From the NCBI GenBank assembly GCA_013002105.1, contig JABDKS010000474.1:1-11403 (forward strand): 11,403 bases of DNA, in the 5' to 3' direction. The stretch comes from Pirellulaceae bacterium (GTDB lineage Bacteria > Planctomycetota > Planctomycetia > Pirellulales > Pirellulaceae). Under the pieces are notes generated by a model that ran no database searches, had not been told where the DNA came from, and worked only from the letters and a program-made list of their open reading frames with translations. The first letter of the stretch is position 1. Every line of letters starts with the position of its first letter. The translations under genes and the position numbers were made by a program. Shown one piece after another: positions 1 to 6,388 of this stretch.

Positions 1-108
1 TGAAACCGTCTCATGTCGTTCGTCGCGCCATGTCCGCACGCACAGGTGTGCCAGGACGCACGCGTCGGCGATCATAGTCGTCAAACGGCGCCGCTTGAGA
101 CCGCGAAA

Positions 109-122
109 CTGGATCCATCCAG
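109..122. repeat. Perfect 6-2-6 inverted repeat upstream of ccoNO
   Basis: CTGGAT-CC-ATCCAG is a perfect dyad with a 2-nt centre, too tight for a stable hairpin but suitable for a dimeric DNA-binding protein. It lies about 165 nt before the ccoNO ATG. The function is unknown and chance occurrence is possible. Confidence 0.35.
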
Positions 123-162
123 GCGTCGAAGGTCGTGAACAGCCCCCTAGGTGTGCGAAATG

Positions 163-198
163 GCCAATCCAAACATTTTGAAACTTCATTGGCACCAA
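163..198. promoter_or_regulatory. CCAAT/ATTGG dyad cluster in the probable ccoNO promoter region
   Basis: GCCAAT (163-168) and ATTGGC (188-193) are inverted copies 19 nt apart. A second small dyad, TTGG-CA-CCAA, sits at 189-198. The cluster is in the AT-richer part of the upstream region, where a promoter would be expected, and a TTGAAA lies inside it at 178-183. No convincing -10 box follows. This is a candidate regulatory site only. Confidence 0.2.
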
Positions 199-232
199 AA
201 TTGTTACGTGACGGGGCCAAGCGATCTCGGTG

Positions 233-257
233 GGAGGTCGCAGGGATGCCCACGTGA
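233..257 (+). promoter_or_regulatory. Strong Shine-Dalgarno plus three-codon leader ORF before ccoNO
   Basis: GGAGG at 233-237 stands 8 nt before an ATG at 246, an ideal ribosome binding site. That ATG opens only Met-Pro-Thr-stop (246-257), out of frame with ccoNO. The preferred ccoNO ATG (275) lies 17 nt after this stop and has no SD of its own. Ribosomes may load at the leader and reinitiate at 275. Alternatively, ccoNO may start at the in-frame GTG codons at 230 or 254. Confidence 0.35.
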
Positions 258-274
258 TCGTAGCAATTTCTTAC

Positions 275-2722
275 ATGACCAGCGTAACGACCTCTGAGAA
301 TGCGAAGCAGCAACATGAAAATCAATTTGCGGGCGACCTGCTGGAACAATTCAGTTACGACGACGACATCGTGCGCAAATTTGTCACAGCGACGATCGTC
401 TGGGGACTCGTCGCAACGCTGGTGGGACTCATTGTCGCACTCCTCTTGGTATTGCCATCGCTAACCGGCGGCATGCCTTGGTTTTCGTTCGGTCGCCTAC
501 GTCCGTTGCACACCAACGCAGCGATCTTCGCGTTCGCTGGCAACGGGATTTTTGCTGCGATCTATTACAGCACACAACGGCTTTGCAAGGCGCGGATGTG
601 GAGCGACACTCTCAGTCGTCTTCATTTTTGGCTTTGGCAGGCAATCATTGTCGCCGCAGCGATCACGCTGCCTTTGGGGATTACGCAAAGTAAAGAATAC
701 GCCGAACTGGAATGGCCAATCGACATTGCCATTGCAATCGTCTGGCTGGTTATCTTTGGCGGCAACTTTCTGATGACGTTGGTTCGCCGACGGGAACGCC
801 ACATGTACGTAGCGTTGTGGTTCTATATTGCGACGATCGTCACGGTCGCCCTTCTGCACGTCTTCAACAATTTGGTGGTGCCGTCGGGCTGGTTCAAGGG
901 CTACAGCGTTTATGCGGGGGTCCAAGACGCGTTTATGCAGTGGTGGTATGGGCACAATGCTGTGGCATTCTTTCTAACGACGCCATTTCTCGGGCTGATG
1001 TACTACTTTTTGCCCAAAGCGGCCGAGCGTCCGGTGTTCAGTTACAGGCTGAGCATCATCCACTTTTGGTCGTTGGTATTCATTTACATCTGGGCGGGAC
1101 CGCATCACTTGCACTACACCGCCCTGCCGGAATGGGCCAGCACGCTGGGAATGTTGTTCAGTTTGATGCTCTGGATGCCAAGCTGGGGCGGAATGATCAA
1201 CGGGCTGCTAACGTTACGCGGTGCGTGGCATAAAGTGGCGGCCGATCCCGTGCTGAAATTCTTTGTTGTCGGTATCACTTTCTATGGTATGTCGACTTTC
1301 GAAGGCCCGATGCTGTCGATCAAAGCGATTAACGCGTTGAGTCATTACACCGACTGGACGATCGCCCATGTGCACTCAGGTGCGCTCGGCTGGAACGGAT
1401 TCATGGTGTTTGGCATGATCTATTGGCTGCTGCCGCGACTGTTCCAAACCAAGCTTTGGAATCCAAAATTGATGAGTCTTCATTTTTGGACCGGTACGAT
1501 CGGGATCTTGCTCTACATCATCCCCATCTACGCCGCCGGTTTGATGCAGGGAGTGATGTGGCGAGCCATGGATGACACGGGCCACTTGGTGTATCCCGAA
1601 TTCATCGAGATCATTCAATCGATCGTAACCCTCTGGTGGCTCCGGGTGCTCGGCGGCCTGCTGTATTTCGCCGGAGTCGTGATGCTGGCGATCAACGCCC
1701 TGATGACGTGGCACAATCGTCCCGCCACTTACGATGTGCCGGTCCTCTCCGCACCTCGACTGACCCCATTGCGAATCGACACGGAGCCCGCGGTCAAGAG
1801 TGACCTATCCGACGATGTTCCCGTTCTGAACTTTGCCAGGACCCTGAACGTGTTCGGCAAAATGGGTTGGCACCGAAAGTGGGAACGATTGCCGGTGAAG
1901 TTTACCGTACTGACTACCGCGGCCGTCGTGATCGCGACCCTGTTCGAGGTGATTCCTACGTTCTTGATCCGTACTAACGTTCCGACCATTGCCTCGGTGA
2001 CGCCTTACACGCCTCTGGAACTTGCGGGGCGTCACATTTATGTCTCCGAAGGCTGCTACAACTGTCATTCGCAGATGATTCGTCCGATGGTGGCGGAAAC
2101 CAAACGCTACGGTGAATACAGCAAACCGGGAGAATTCATCTACGATCGTCCATTCCAATGGGGCAGTCGACGAATTGGTCCGGACCTGGCGCGCGAAGGC
2201 GGCAAGCAGAGTAGCAAATGGCATTGGGATCATTTCGAGAATCCGTCGTACGTCAGCGAAGGTTCTGTGATGCCAAGCTATCCCCATTTGCTAAGTGAGG
2301 ATCTGAAATTCGACGCGATTGCTCCGCACATGAAAGCCGCCGCGTTCTTGGGTGCTCCGTACACGGACGAAGAAATCGAAAACTGCGAAGCGGCGGCACG
2401 CTATCAGGCCGAAGTGATTGCTGCGGAAATCGTCGCGCAAGGCGGTCCAGCAGCCATGCATGAAAAACAGGCGATGGCTGTCATCGCGTATCTGCAGAGA
2501 ATGGGAACGGATCTTTTCAAATCACCGACCCCCGAGACGGTTCCGCCGGAATCAGCCGGTGCGGTCGATAGCGATGCGGTCGATGGCGATGCGTCGACCA
2601 TGGAGGATCAACGCGACGTCAGCGACTCGGACGATTCATCCCCCGTCGATGACGAGCCCAAACCAGATACCGATACCGGCACAGATACGGACAACGACAC
2701 GCTGGAGGAACCCAACTCATGA
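275..2722 (+). CDS. ccoNO: cbb3-type cytochrome c oxidase, fused subunits I and II (CcoN-CcoO)
   Basis: This is the catalytic core of the low-O2 terminal oxidase, 815 aa from this ATG. Residues 35-480 are CcoN with about 12 membrane segments. Haem and copper ligands are visible: His79 and His367 (low-spin haem b), His365 (haem b3), and His227, His277 and His278 (CuB), with Tyr271 at the expected place for the His-Tyr cross-link and Glu343 in TFEGPM. A linker of about 60 residues, cytoplasmic by topology, leads to a membrane anchor (about 542-563). The CcoO c-type cytochrome follows: CYNCH (594-598), with Met666 the probable axial ligand. The last 51 residues are strongly acidic (20 Asp/Glu). 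Fused CcoNO is known in some phyla; classical operons have two genes. An in-frame GTG at 230 would add 15 residues that do not look conserved. The stop overlaps the ccoQ start. Confidence 0.95.
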   Translation: MTSVTTSENAKQQHENQFAGDLLEQFSYDDDIVRKFVTATIVWGLVATLVGLIVALLLVLPSLTGGMPWFSFGRLRPLHTNAAIFAFAGNGIFAAIYYSTQRLCKARMWSDTLSRLHFWLWQAIIVAAAITLPLGITQSKEYAELEWPIDIAIAIVWLVIFGGNFLMTLVRRRERHMYVALWFYIATIVTVALLHVFNNLVVPSGWFKGYSVYAGVQDAFMQWWYGHNAVAFFLTTPFLGLMYYFLPKAAERPVFSYRLSIIHFWSLVFIYIWAGPHHLHYTALPEWASTLGMLFSLMLWMPSWGGMINGLLTLRGAWHKVAADPVLKFFVVGITFYGMSTFEGPMLSIKAINALSHYTDWTIAHVHSGALGWNGFMVFGMIYWLLPRLFQTKLWNPKLMSLHFWTGTIGILLYIIPIYAAGLMQGVMWRAMDDTGHLVYPEFIEIIQSIVTLWWLRVLGGLLYFAGVVMLAINALMTWHNRPATYDVPVLSAPRLTPLRIDTEPAVKSDLSDDVPVLNFARTLNVFGKMGWHRKWERLPVKFTVLTTAAVVIATLFEVIPTFLIRTNVPTIASVTPYTPLELAGRHIYVSEGCYNCHSQMIRPMVAETKRYGEYSKPGEFIYDRPFQWGSRRIGPDLAREGGKQSSKWHWDHFENPSYVSEGSVMPSYPHLLSEDLKFDAIAPHMKAAAFLGAPYTDEEIENCEAAARYQAEVIAAEIVAQGGPAAMHEKQAMAVIAYLQRMGTDLFKSPTPETVPPESAGAVDSDAVDGDASTMEDQRDVSDSDDSSPVDDEPKPDTDTGTDTDNDTLEEPNS
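2561..2590 (+). repeat. 15-bp tandem duplication in the acidic tail of ccoNO
   Basis: GCGGTCGATAGCGAT (2561-2575) is followed directly by GCGGTCGATGGCGAT (2576-2590), one mismatch in 15. The units encode AVDSD and AVDGD. The copy number could vary between strains. More Asp-rich low-complexity sequence (Asp-Thr runs) follows to about 2700, suggesting that the tail grew by slippage. Confidence 0.7.
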
Positions 2723-2898
2723 TCAAAGACCTTGTTTGCGCCCTGGACTATTCGATGTGTGCCGAAGCCGCGCTGGCACTTTTCGTCGGAACATTCTGCA
2801 TCATTTTCTATGGAACGTTTCGCTTGAGCCGCGACGCGACCGAACGTTTCGCATCCATCCCCTTGAGCGACAACGTCGAGGATCCACGCGATGACTGA
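2719..2898 (+). CDS. ccoQ: cbb3-type oxidase small subunit CcoQ/FixQ
   Basis: A 59-aa membrane protein that begins in an ATGA overlap with the ccoNO stop and has GGAGG at 2704-2708, 10 nt upstream. One transmembrane helix spans about residues 15-34 and is followed by a short basic/acidic tail. This matches the size, topology and position of CcoQ (FixQ), which helps stabilise the cbb3 complex in proteobacteria. Sequence conservation in this family is weak, so the call rests largely on synteny. Cys7, Cys14 and Cys27 lie in or near the helix. Its last 8 nt overlap the ccoP start, so translation is probably coupled on both sides. Confidence 0.8.
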   Translation: MIKDLVCALDYSMCAEAALALFVGTFCIIFYGTFRLSRDATERFASIPLSDNVEDPRDD

Positions 2899-3523
2899 AC
2901 CTACAAAAACCGACCATGCCTACGACGGTATCGAAGAGTACGACAATCCGCTGCCAGGTTGGTGGAAATGGTTGTTTATCGCGTCGATCGTGTTTTGCCC
3001 GTTCTACTGGATGTACTATCACGGCGATGCCGAAGGCCGATCGATCCAAGACCAATACGATGTCGCACTTTCGGCCAACACGAGGTTGCAGTTTGCCGAA
3101 GTCGGTGACTTGGAGCCCAACCGTGAAACGATTGTTCGCTACACGGCAAAGGAAAACTGGGTCAAGGTTGGCCGCATTGTCTTTAAGACCAATTGCATCT
3201 CCTGTCACGGTCGTGACGGTGAAGGGAAGATTGGTCCCAATCTCACCGACGAATTTTACAAGAACGTCACCAATATCGAAGATATTGCCAAAGTGATTGC
3301 GAAAGGGGCAGGCAATAACGCCATGCCAGCGTGGTCCAACCGTTTGCATCCCAACGAGATTGTTTTGGTTTCTTCCTACATCGCTACGCTACGTGGCACG
3401 AACGTTGACGGTGGAAAGGCCCCCGAAGGAAAGGAAATCGATCCTTGGCCCCAACCGCCCGAAGAACCTGACGACGAGACAAACGGCGAAGCCGACGATC
3501 CCGCTGATTCGTCGGACCAGTGA
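2891..3523 (+). CDS. ccoP: cbb3-type cytochrome c oxidase subunit III, single-haem CcoP
   Basis: A 210-aa membrane-anchored c-type cytochrome that passes electrons to the CcoN/CcoO core. The N-terminus has the FixP/CcoP signature (YDGIEEYDNPLPGWW, residues 11-25) followed by one membrane helix (about 26-43). There is one haem site, CISCH at 102-106, with GPNLTD after it and Met145 (NNAMPAW) as probable sixth ligand. Canonical CcoP is about 300 aa with two CXXCH motifs; here only one is present, with no sign of truncation or frameshift. Residues 180-210 form an acidic tail (12 Asp/Glu, one Lys). A GAGG at 2878-2881 precedes the ATG by 9 nt, and the start overlaps ccoQ by 8 nt. ccoG follows after 6 nt. 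Confidence 0.93.
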   Translation: MTEPTKTDHAYDGIEEYDNPLPGWWKWLFIASIVFCPFYWMYYHGDAEGRSIQDQYDVALSANTRLQFAEVGDLEPNRETIVRYTAKENWVKVGRIVFKTNCISCHGRDGEGKIGPNLTDEFYKNVTNIEDIAKVIAKGAGNNAMPAWSNRLHPNEIVLVSSYIATLRGTNVDGGKAPEGKEIDPWPQPPEEPDDETNGEADDPADSSDQ

Positions 3524-3529
3524 CCTGCC

Positions 3530-5038
3530 ATGAGCGACTTTGCATTGACCGGACCGGGCTTTCCCATCATCACGATCGGCAACCGCAGTTGCCAAGGCGC
3601 TGCGTGCAGCGGCGGGTCGTGTGACGTTGGCATGTGCGCGACGCGTGCTTCGTCCGAAGACGCATTGCTGCCACCTACCGAGCATGTCTTAAGCACGTTG
3701 GAACAAGACGGGAGTCGTCGCTGGCTGCGACCGCGGTTGTCCATGGGCGATCTGTGGCGACGACGACGCATTGTGGCTTATGTGCTCATGATTGTTTTTG
3801 TCGTGTTGCCCCACATCCGCATTTCTGGCAAGCCGTTCATCCTGATCGACGTTGCCGCTCGTGAGTTCACGTTCTTGGGTTGGACGTTTTTGCCGACTGA
3901 CACGTTGCTACTTGCATTGCTGATGCTCGGTGTCTTGATCTCCATCGTTTTTGTGACAGCGATTTCAGGTCGAGCGTGGTGCGGTTGGGCGTGCCCACAG
4001 ACGGTGTACATGGAGTTTTTGTTTCGTCCGATCGATCGACTGTTCGAAGGTACGGCGGGAAAGGGTGGCAAGCCACGCAGTAGTCTGTCGGCCGCCCGAC
4101 AGATTGGCCGCTTGCTGGTATACCTCGTCCTATGCACGTTTCTTGCCCACACGTTCCTGGCCTATTTTGTTCCTGCCGACCAGTTGGCTCGTTGGGTCCG
4201 AAGCTCGCCGATTGAACACCCAACGGCTTTCTTGGTGATGGCCGCGACGACCGGTTTGATGCTGTTTGACTTTTTGGTATTTCGCGAACAGATGTGCCTG
4301 ATTACCTGTCCCTACGGCCGCTTTCAGTCCGTGATGCTGGACGAACAATCCAAAATCGTCGCCTATGATCCTGTCCGCGGCGAACCTCGCAAAAAAGGCA
4401 AGCACAAACCCGATGAAAATGTGGGCGATTGCGTAGACTGTAACCAGTGCGTCGTCGTCTGCCCGACCGGCATCGACATCCGCAACGGTTTGCAAATGGA
4501 GTGTATCAATTGCACACAATGCATCGACGCTTGCAATGCTGTAATGGAAAAAGTGGGATCGCCACGCGGCTTGATTCGTTTTAGCTCGCAAGATTCGATT
4601 GCGGGAAAACCAAAACGATTGTTTCGCGCTCGGACGATTGTCTACCCGTTGATATTGCTGGCGGTATTTTGCGCATTTGTTTTTGTGGTTTCGACCAAGA
4701 CCAGTTTCGATGCTCGAGTGTTACGCGGAAAGGGAGCCCCGTTCAATCTCCTGCCCGGAAAACTCGCTACGAATTCCTTTTCGATCCGATTGGTCAATCG
4801 TAGTGGCGAGCCGCAAGTCTTTTCATTCGAAGTCATTGATCCCAAGGGAGTTACCTTGGAAGTCATTGATGAGGAAATGTTGAATTTGAATCCTGGCGAT
4901 TCGAAACTTGTTCCCGTGAGCGTCCGCTTTCCCAACCAATTGACCTCTGGTGACGGAAATGAATTGGTAACGATGCAGATTAGCGACGGAGCAAACAATC
5001 AAAAGAATGTCACCTTTCGAATCCTGGGACCTCGATAA
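3530..5038 (+). CDS. ccoG: Cytochrome c oxidase accessory protein CcoG (FixG/RdxA), membrane iron-sulfur cupric reductase
   Basis: A 502-aa polyferredoxin-type membrane protein. CcoG of Rhodobacter reduces Cu2+ to Cu+ for cbb3 assembly; I infer the same role here. Visible parts: membrane segments at about 81-96, 122-145, 192-214, 233-252 and 368-388; CGWACP (151-156) and CLITCP (256-261) cysteine pairs typical of the family; two [4Fe-4S] ferredoxin motifs with Cys301/304/307/311 and Cys325/328/331/335; and a C-terminal Ig-like periplasmic FixG_C domain (about 395-500). Unusual: the N-terminus carries four cysteines spaced every five residues (21, 26, 31, 36), ahead of the usual family start. 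The ATG at 3530 fits the 6-nt gap from ccoP. Met72 is an alternative start but would leave a long gap in a packed operon. The stop overlaps ccoH by 1 nt. Confidence 0.95.
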   Translation: MSDFALTGPGFPIITIGNRSCQGAACSGGSCDVGMCATRASSEDALLPPTEHVLSTLEQDGSRRWLRPRLSMGDLWRRRRIVAYVLMIVFVVLPHIRISGKPFILIDVAAREFTFLGWTFLPTDTLLLALLMLGVLISIVFVTAISGRAWCGWACPQTVYMEFLFRPIDRLFEGTAGKGGKPRSSLSAARQIGRLLVYLVLCTFLAHTFLAYFVPADQLARWVRSSPIEHPTAFLVMAATTGLMLFDFLVFREQMCLITCPYGRFQSVMLDEQSKIVAYDPVRGEPRKKGKHKPDENVGDCVDCNQCVVVCPTGIDIRNGLQMECINCTQCIDACNAVMEKVGSPRGLIRFSSQDSIAGKPKRLFRARTIVYPLILLAVFCAFVFVVSTKTSFDARVLRGKGAPFNLLPGKLATNSFSIRLVNRSGEPQVFSFEVIDPKGVTLEVIDEEMLNLNPGDSKLVPVSVRFPNQLTSGDGNELVTMQISDGANNQKNVTFRILGPR

Positions 5039-5538
5039 TGACCGAGCAACGACTGGCTGAACGCCGCGCAAAACGATTCTGGGTATCCTTGGTCGTGTTC
5101 TTGCTCGGTCTGCAACTCGCGATCGGCGGTGTTGCTATCCGCGTGGCCACCGGCGACCGATCGGCTGTTGTGGTGCCCGACTACCACAACGCCGCTTTGA
5201 ACTGGGATGCAACCTACGCGAAACGGACCGCGTTGACACGTCTTGGCTGGCAACTATCCGTTCAACCATCCGATGTCGTAGACGCCGGTGGTCTTCGAGC
5301 CATTCGCATTGGGATCACGGATCACGAAGGCGGGACTGTCGAGGGACTTAACATTTCGGCCAAGGCGTTTGCACACGCCCAGGCAAACGACATCACGACC
5401 TTTAAGCTGGACGCAATCGCCAACGGTACTTATCAAGCAACTGCGCCGCTGGCGCGAAACGGCTTGTGGGACATCGAATTCGCGTTCATCGCCGACGGGG
5501 AAGATGTGCGAGTGGTCCGGCAATTGGAGTTGAAGTGA
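5038..5538 (+). CDS. ccoH: FixH/CcoH family cbb3 assembly protein
   Basis: 166 aa: a short basic cytoplasmic N-terminus, one membrane helix (about 14-36) and an extracytoplasmic beta-rich domain. The stretch after the helix, DYHNAALNWDATYA (48-61), matches the conserved FixH pattern, and the end (GLWDIEFAF, 142-150) fits the family's Ig-like fold. FixH/CcoH is needed for stable assembly of cbb3 oxidase and contacts the complex and the copper ATPase in proteobacteria. Its position between ccoG and the SafE/ccoI genes agrees with the usual fixGHIS order. The ATG overlaps the ccoG TAA by one base (TAATG), and its stop overlaps the next ATG by one base (TGATG), indicating coupled translation. Confidence 0.88.
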   Translation: MTEQRLAERRAKRFWVSLVVFLLGLQLAIGGVAIRVATGDRSAVVVPDYHNAALNWDATYAKRTALTRLGWQLSVQPSDVVDAGGLRAIRIGITDHEGGTVEGLNISAKAFAHAQANDITTFKLDAIANGTYQATAPLARNGLWDIEFAFIADGEDVRVVRQLELK

Positions 5539-6353
5539 TGTGGGTGTTGCTAACTGCCGTGGCCACTGCCAGCCTGCTTGGCAGCACGCATTGCGTCGGG
5601 ATGTGCGGCCCACTGGCGATTTGGGCTAGCGGTGCCACCGTGCAACAGTCACGACATCGCACAGTCGTCTCAAGTGGGCTTTATCATCTCGGACGATTGA
5701 CGACCTATTTGATGATGGGCGTTATCGCCGGGGGCGTCGGCGGATTGATCGACAGCGGTGGACAAGCGATCGGCATCCAGGTTGCTGCGGCGCGTGTGGT
5801 TGGTGGTTTGATGGTCGCATTTGGCGTCGTGAGGTTGTGGATGCTGTCGCCCTGGTACCACGGCCGTGTCAAAGAATTGGTACCGTCGCGTGTCGGTGGA
5901 ATACTCGTTCGTTTACGCCCGGTTGTTTTTGCGTTGCCGTGGGCAGGACGTTCCTACGCGGTCGGACTCCTGACGACCTTCTTGCCGTGTGGCTGGCTTT
6001 ATCTGTTCGCGTTGGTTGCCGCCGGAACCGGTAGCGTCTGGCTTGGCCCGCTCGTGATGGCGACATTTTGGCTGGGCACGGTACCGGCTTTAGTAGCACT
6101 GGTCGCCGGCACAAAACTCCTATCGACGAAGTTTACAATCGCGGTGCCGGCGATTGCCGCGGTACTGTTGGTGGTGATCGGCGGATTGACCGCTACCGGA
6201 CGCGGATTTGCAAATCTCGATTCGCTTGCTGAACTTCAGCGCGAAGCAGGTCTCACCGAAATGGACTCGTCCTCAACGGCGGCACAACGTGTGTCGCAGC
6301 TCGGTGACGCATCGCTCCCCTGCTGCCGAGTCGATGCACCCGTCAACGAATGA
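5538..6353 (+). CDS. TauE/SafE (DsbD_2-like) family membrane protein linked to cbb3 assembly
   Basis: A 271-aa polytopic membrane protein with about six helices. Diagnostic motifs are STHCVGMCGPL (16-26), placing Cys19 and Cys23 in the first helix, and FLPCGWLY (148-155) with Cys151. This is the cycZ/DsbD_2-like family, often labelled sulfite exporter TauE/SafE or UreH-like, that commonly sits between fixH and ccoI. Its function is not established; a role in copper or thiol-redox transfer is inferred from context and the membrane cysteines. The C-terminal tail contains a Cys-Cys pair (262-263) and is otherwise polar. I chose the ATG at 5538 over an upstream in-frame start at 5466 because it has GGAG at 5526-5529, 8 nt upstream, and avoids a 72-nt overlap with ccoH. 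Confidence 0.85.
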   Translation: MWVLLTAVATASLLGSTHCVGMCGPLAIWASGATVQQSRHRTVVSSGLYHLGRLTTYLMMGVIAGGVGGLIDSGGQAIGIQVAAARVVGGLMVAFGVVRLWMLSPWYHGRVKELVPSRVGGILVRLRPVVFALPWAGRSYAVGLLTTFLPCGWLYLFALVAAGTGSVWLGPLVMATFWLGTVPALVALVAGTKLLSTKFTIAVPAIAAVLLVVIGGLTATGRGFANLDSLAELQREAGLTEMDSSSTAAQRVSQLGDASLPCCRVDAPVNE

Positions 6354-6385
6354 AGTTTCTACTTTCGATTCTCGTGTCCTTGTGA
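6350..6385 (+). other. 11-codon mini-ORF bridging the gap before ccoI
   Basis: An ATG overlaps the TGA of the SafE-like gene (ATGA) and opens MKFLLSILVSL-stop, ending 3 nt before the ccoI ATG at 6389. The peptide is short and hydrophobic. It fills the only sizeable gap inside the operon, so it could carry terminating ribosomes forward to the ccoI start. Whether it is translated is unknown, and an ORF this short can occur by chance. Confidence 0.3.
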
Positions 6386-6388
6386 ATC

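Larger units (their letters stand above)
1..274. other. Upstream intergenic region with short dyads
   Basis: I see no convincing gene here. A 41-codon + strand ORF (13-138) and a 112-codon minus-strand ORF running into ccoNO resemble no protein family known to me. The stretch contains an inverted repeat at 109-122 (CTGGAT-CC-ATCCAG), an 8-bp palindrome CGGCGCCG at 86-93, and CCAAT/ATTGG-type elements at 163-198. A TTGAAA at 178-183 could be a -35 box, but no good -10 follows it. The oxidase operon promoter should lie here because all downstream genes are tightly packed. I found no TTGAT-N4-ATCAA (FNR/Anr-type) site. Confidence 0.5.

Noticed and set aside
13..138. 41-codon + strand ORF with two cysteines (starts MSFVAPCPH)
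   Set aside because: No SD, no family resemblance, ends in an Arg run; length is within chance expectation.
178..206. TTGAAA-N17-TTGTTA as ccoNO promoter
   Set aside because: The -35 is acceptable but the -10 matches consensus poorly; not reported as a promoter.
11..349. 112-codon minus-strand ORF upstream of and overlapping ccoNO
   Set aside because: It overlaps the start of a certain gene, is Arg-rich with no recognisable motif, and looks like an antisense shadow.
2801..3349. 182-codon minus-strand ORF opposite ccoP
   Set aside because: Lies fully antisense to ccoQ/ccoP, which have clear family motifs; composition is that of a complementary-frame shadow.
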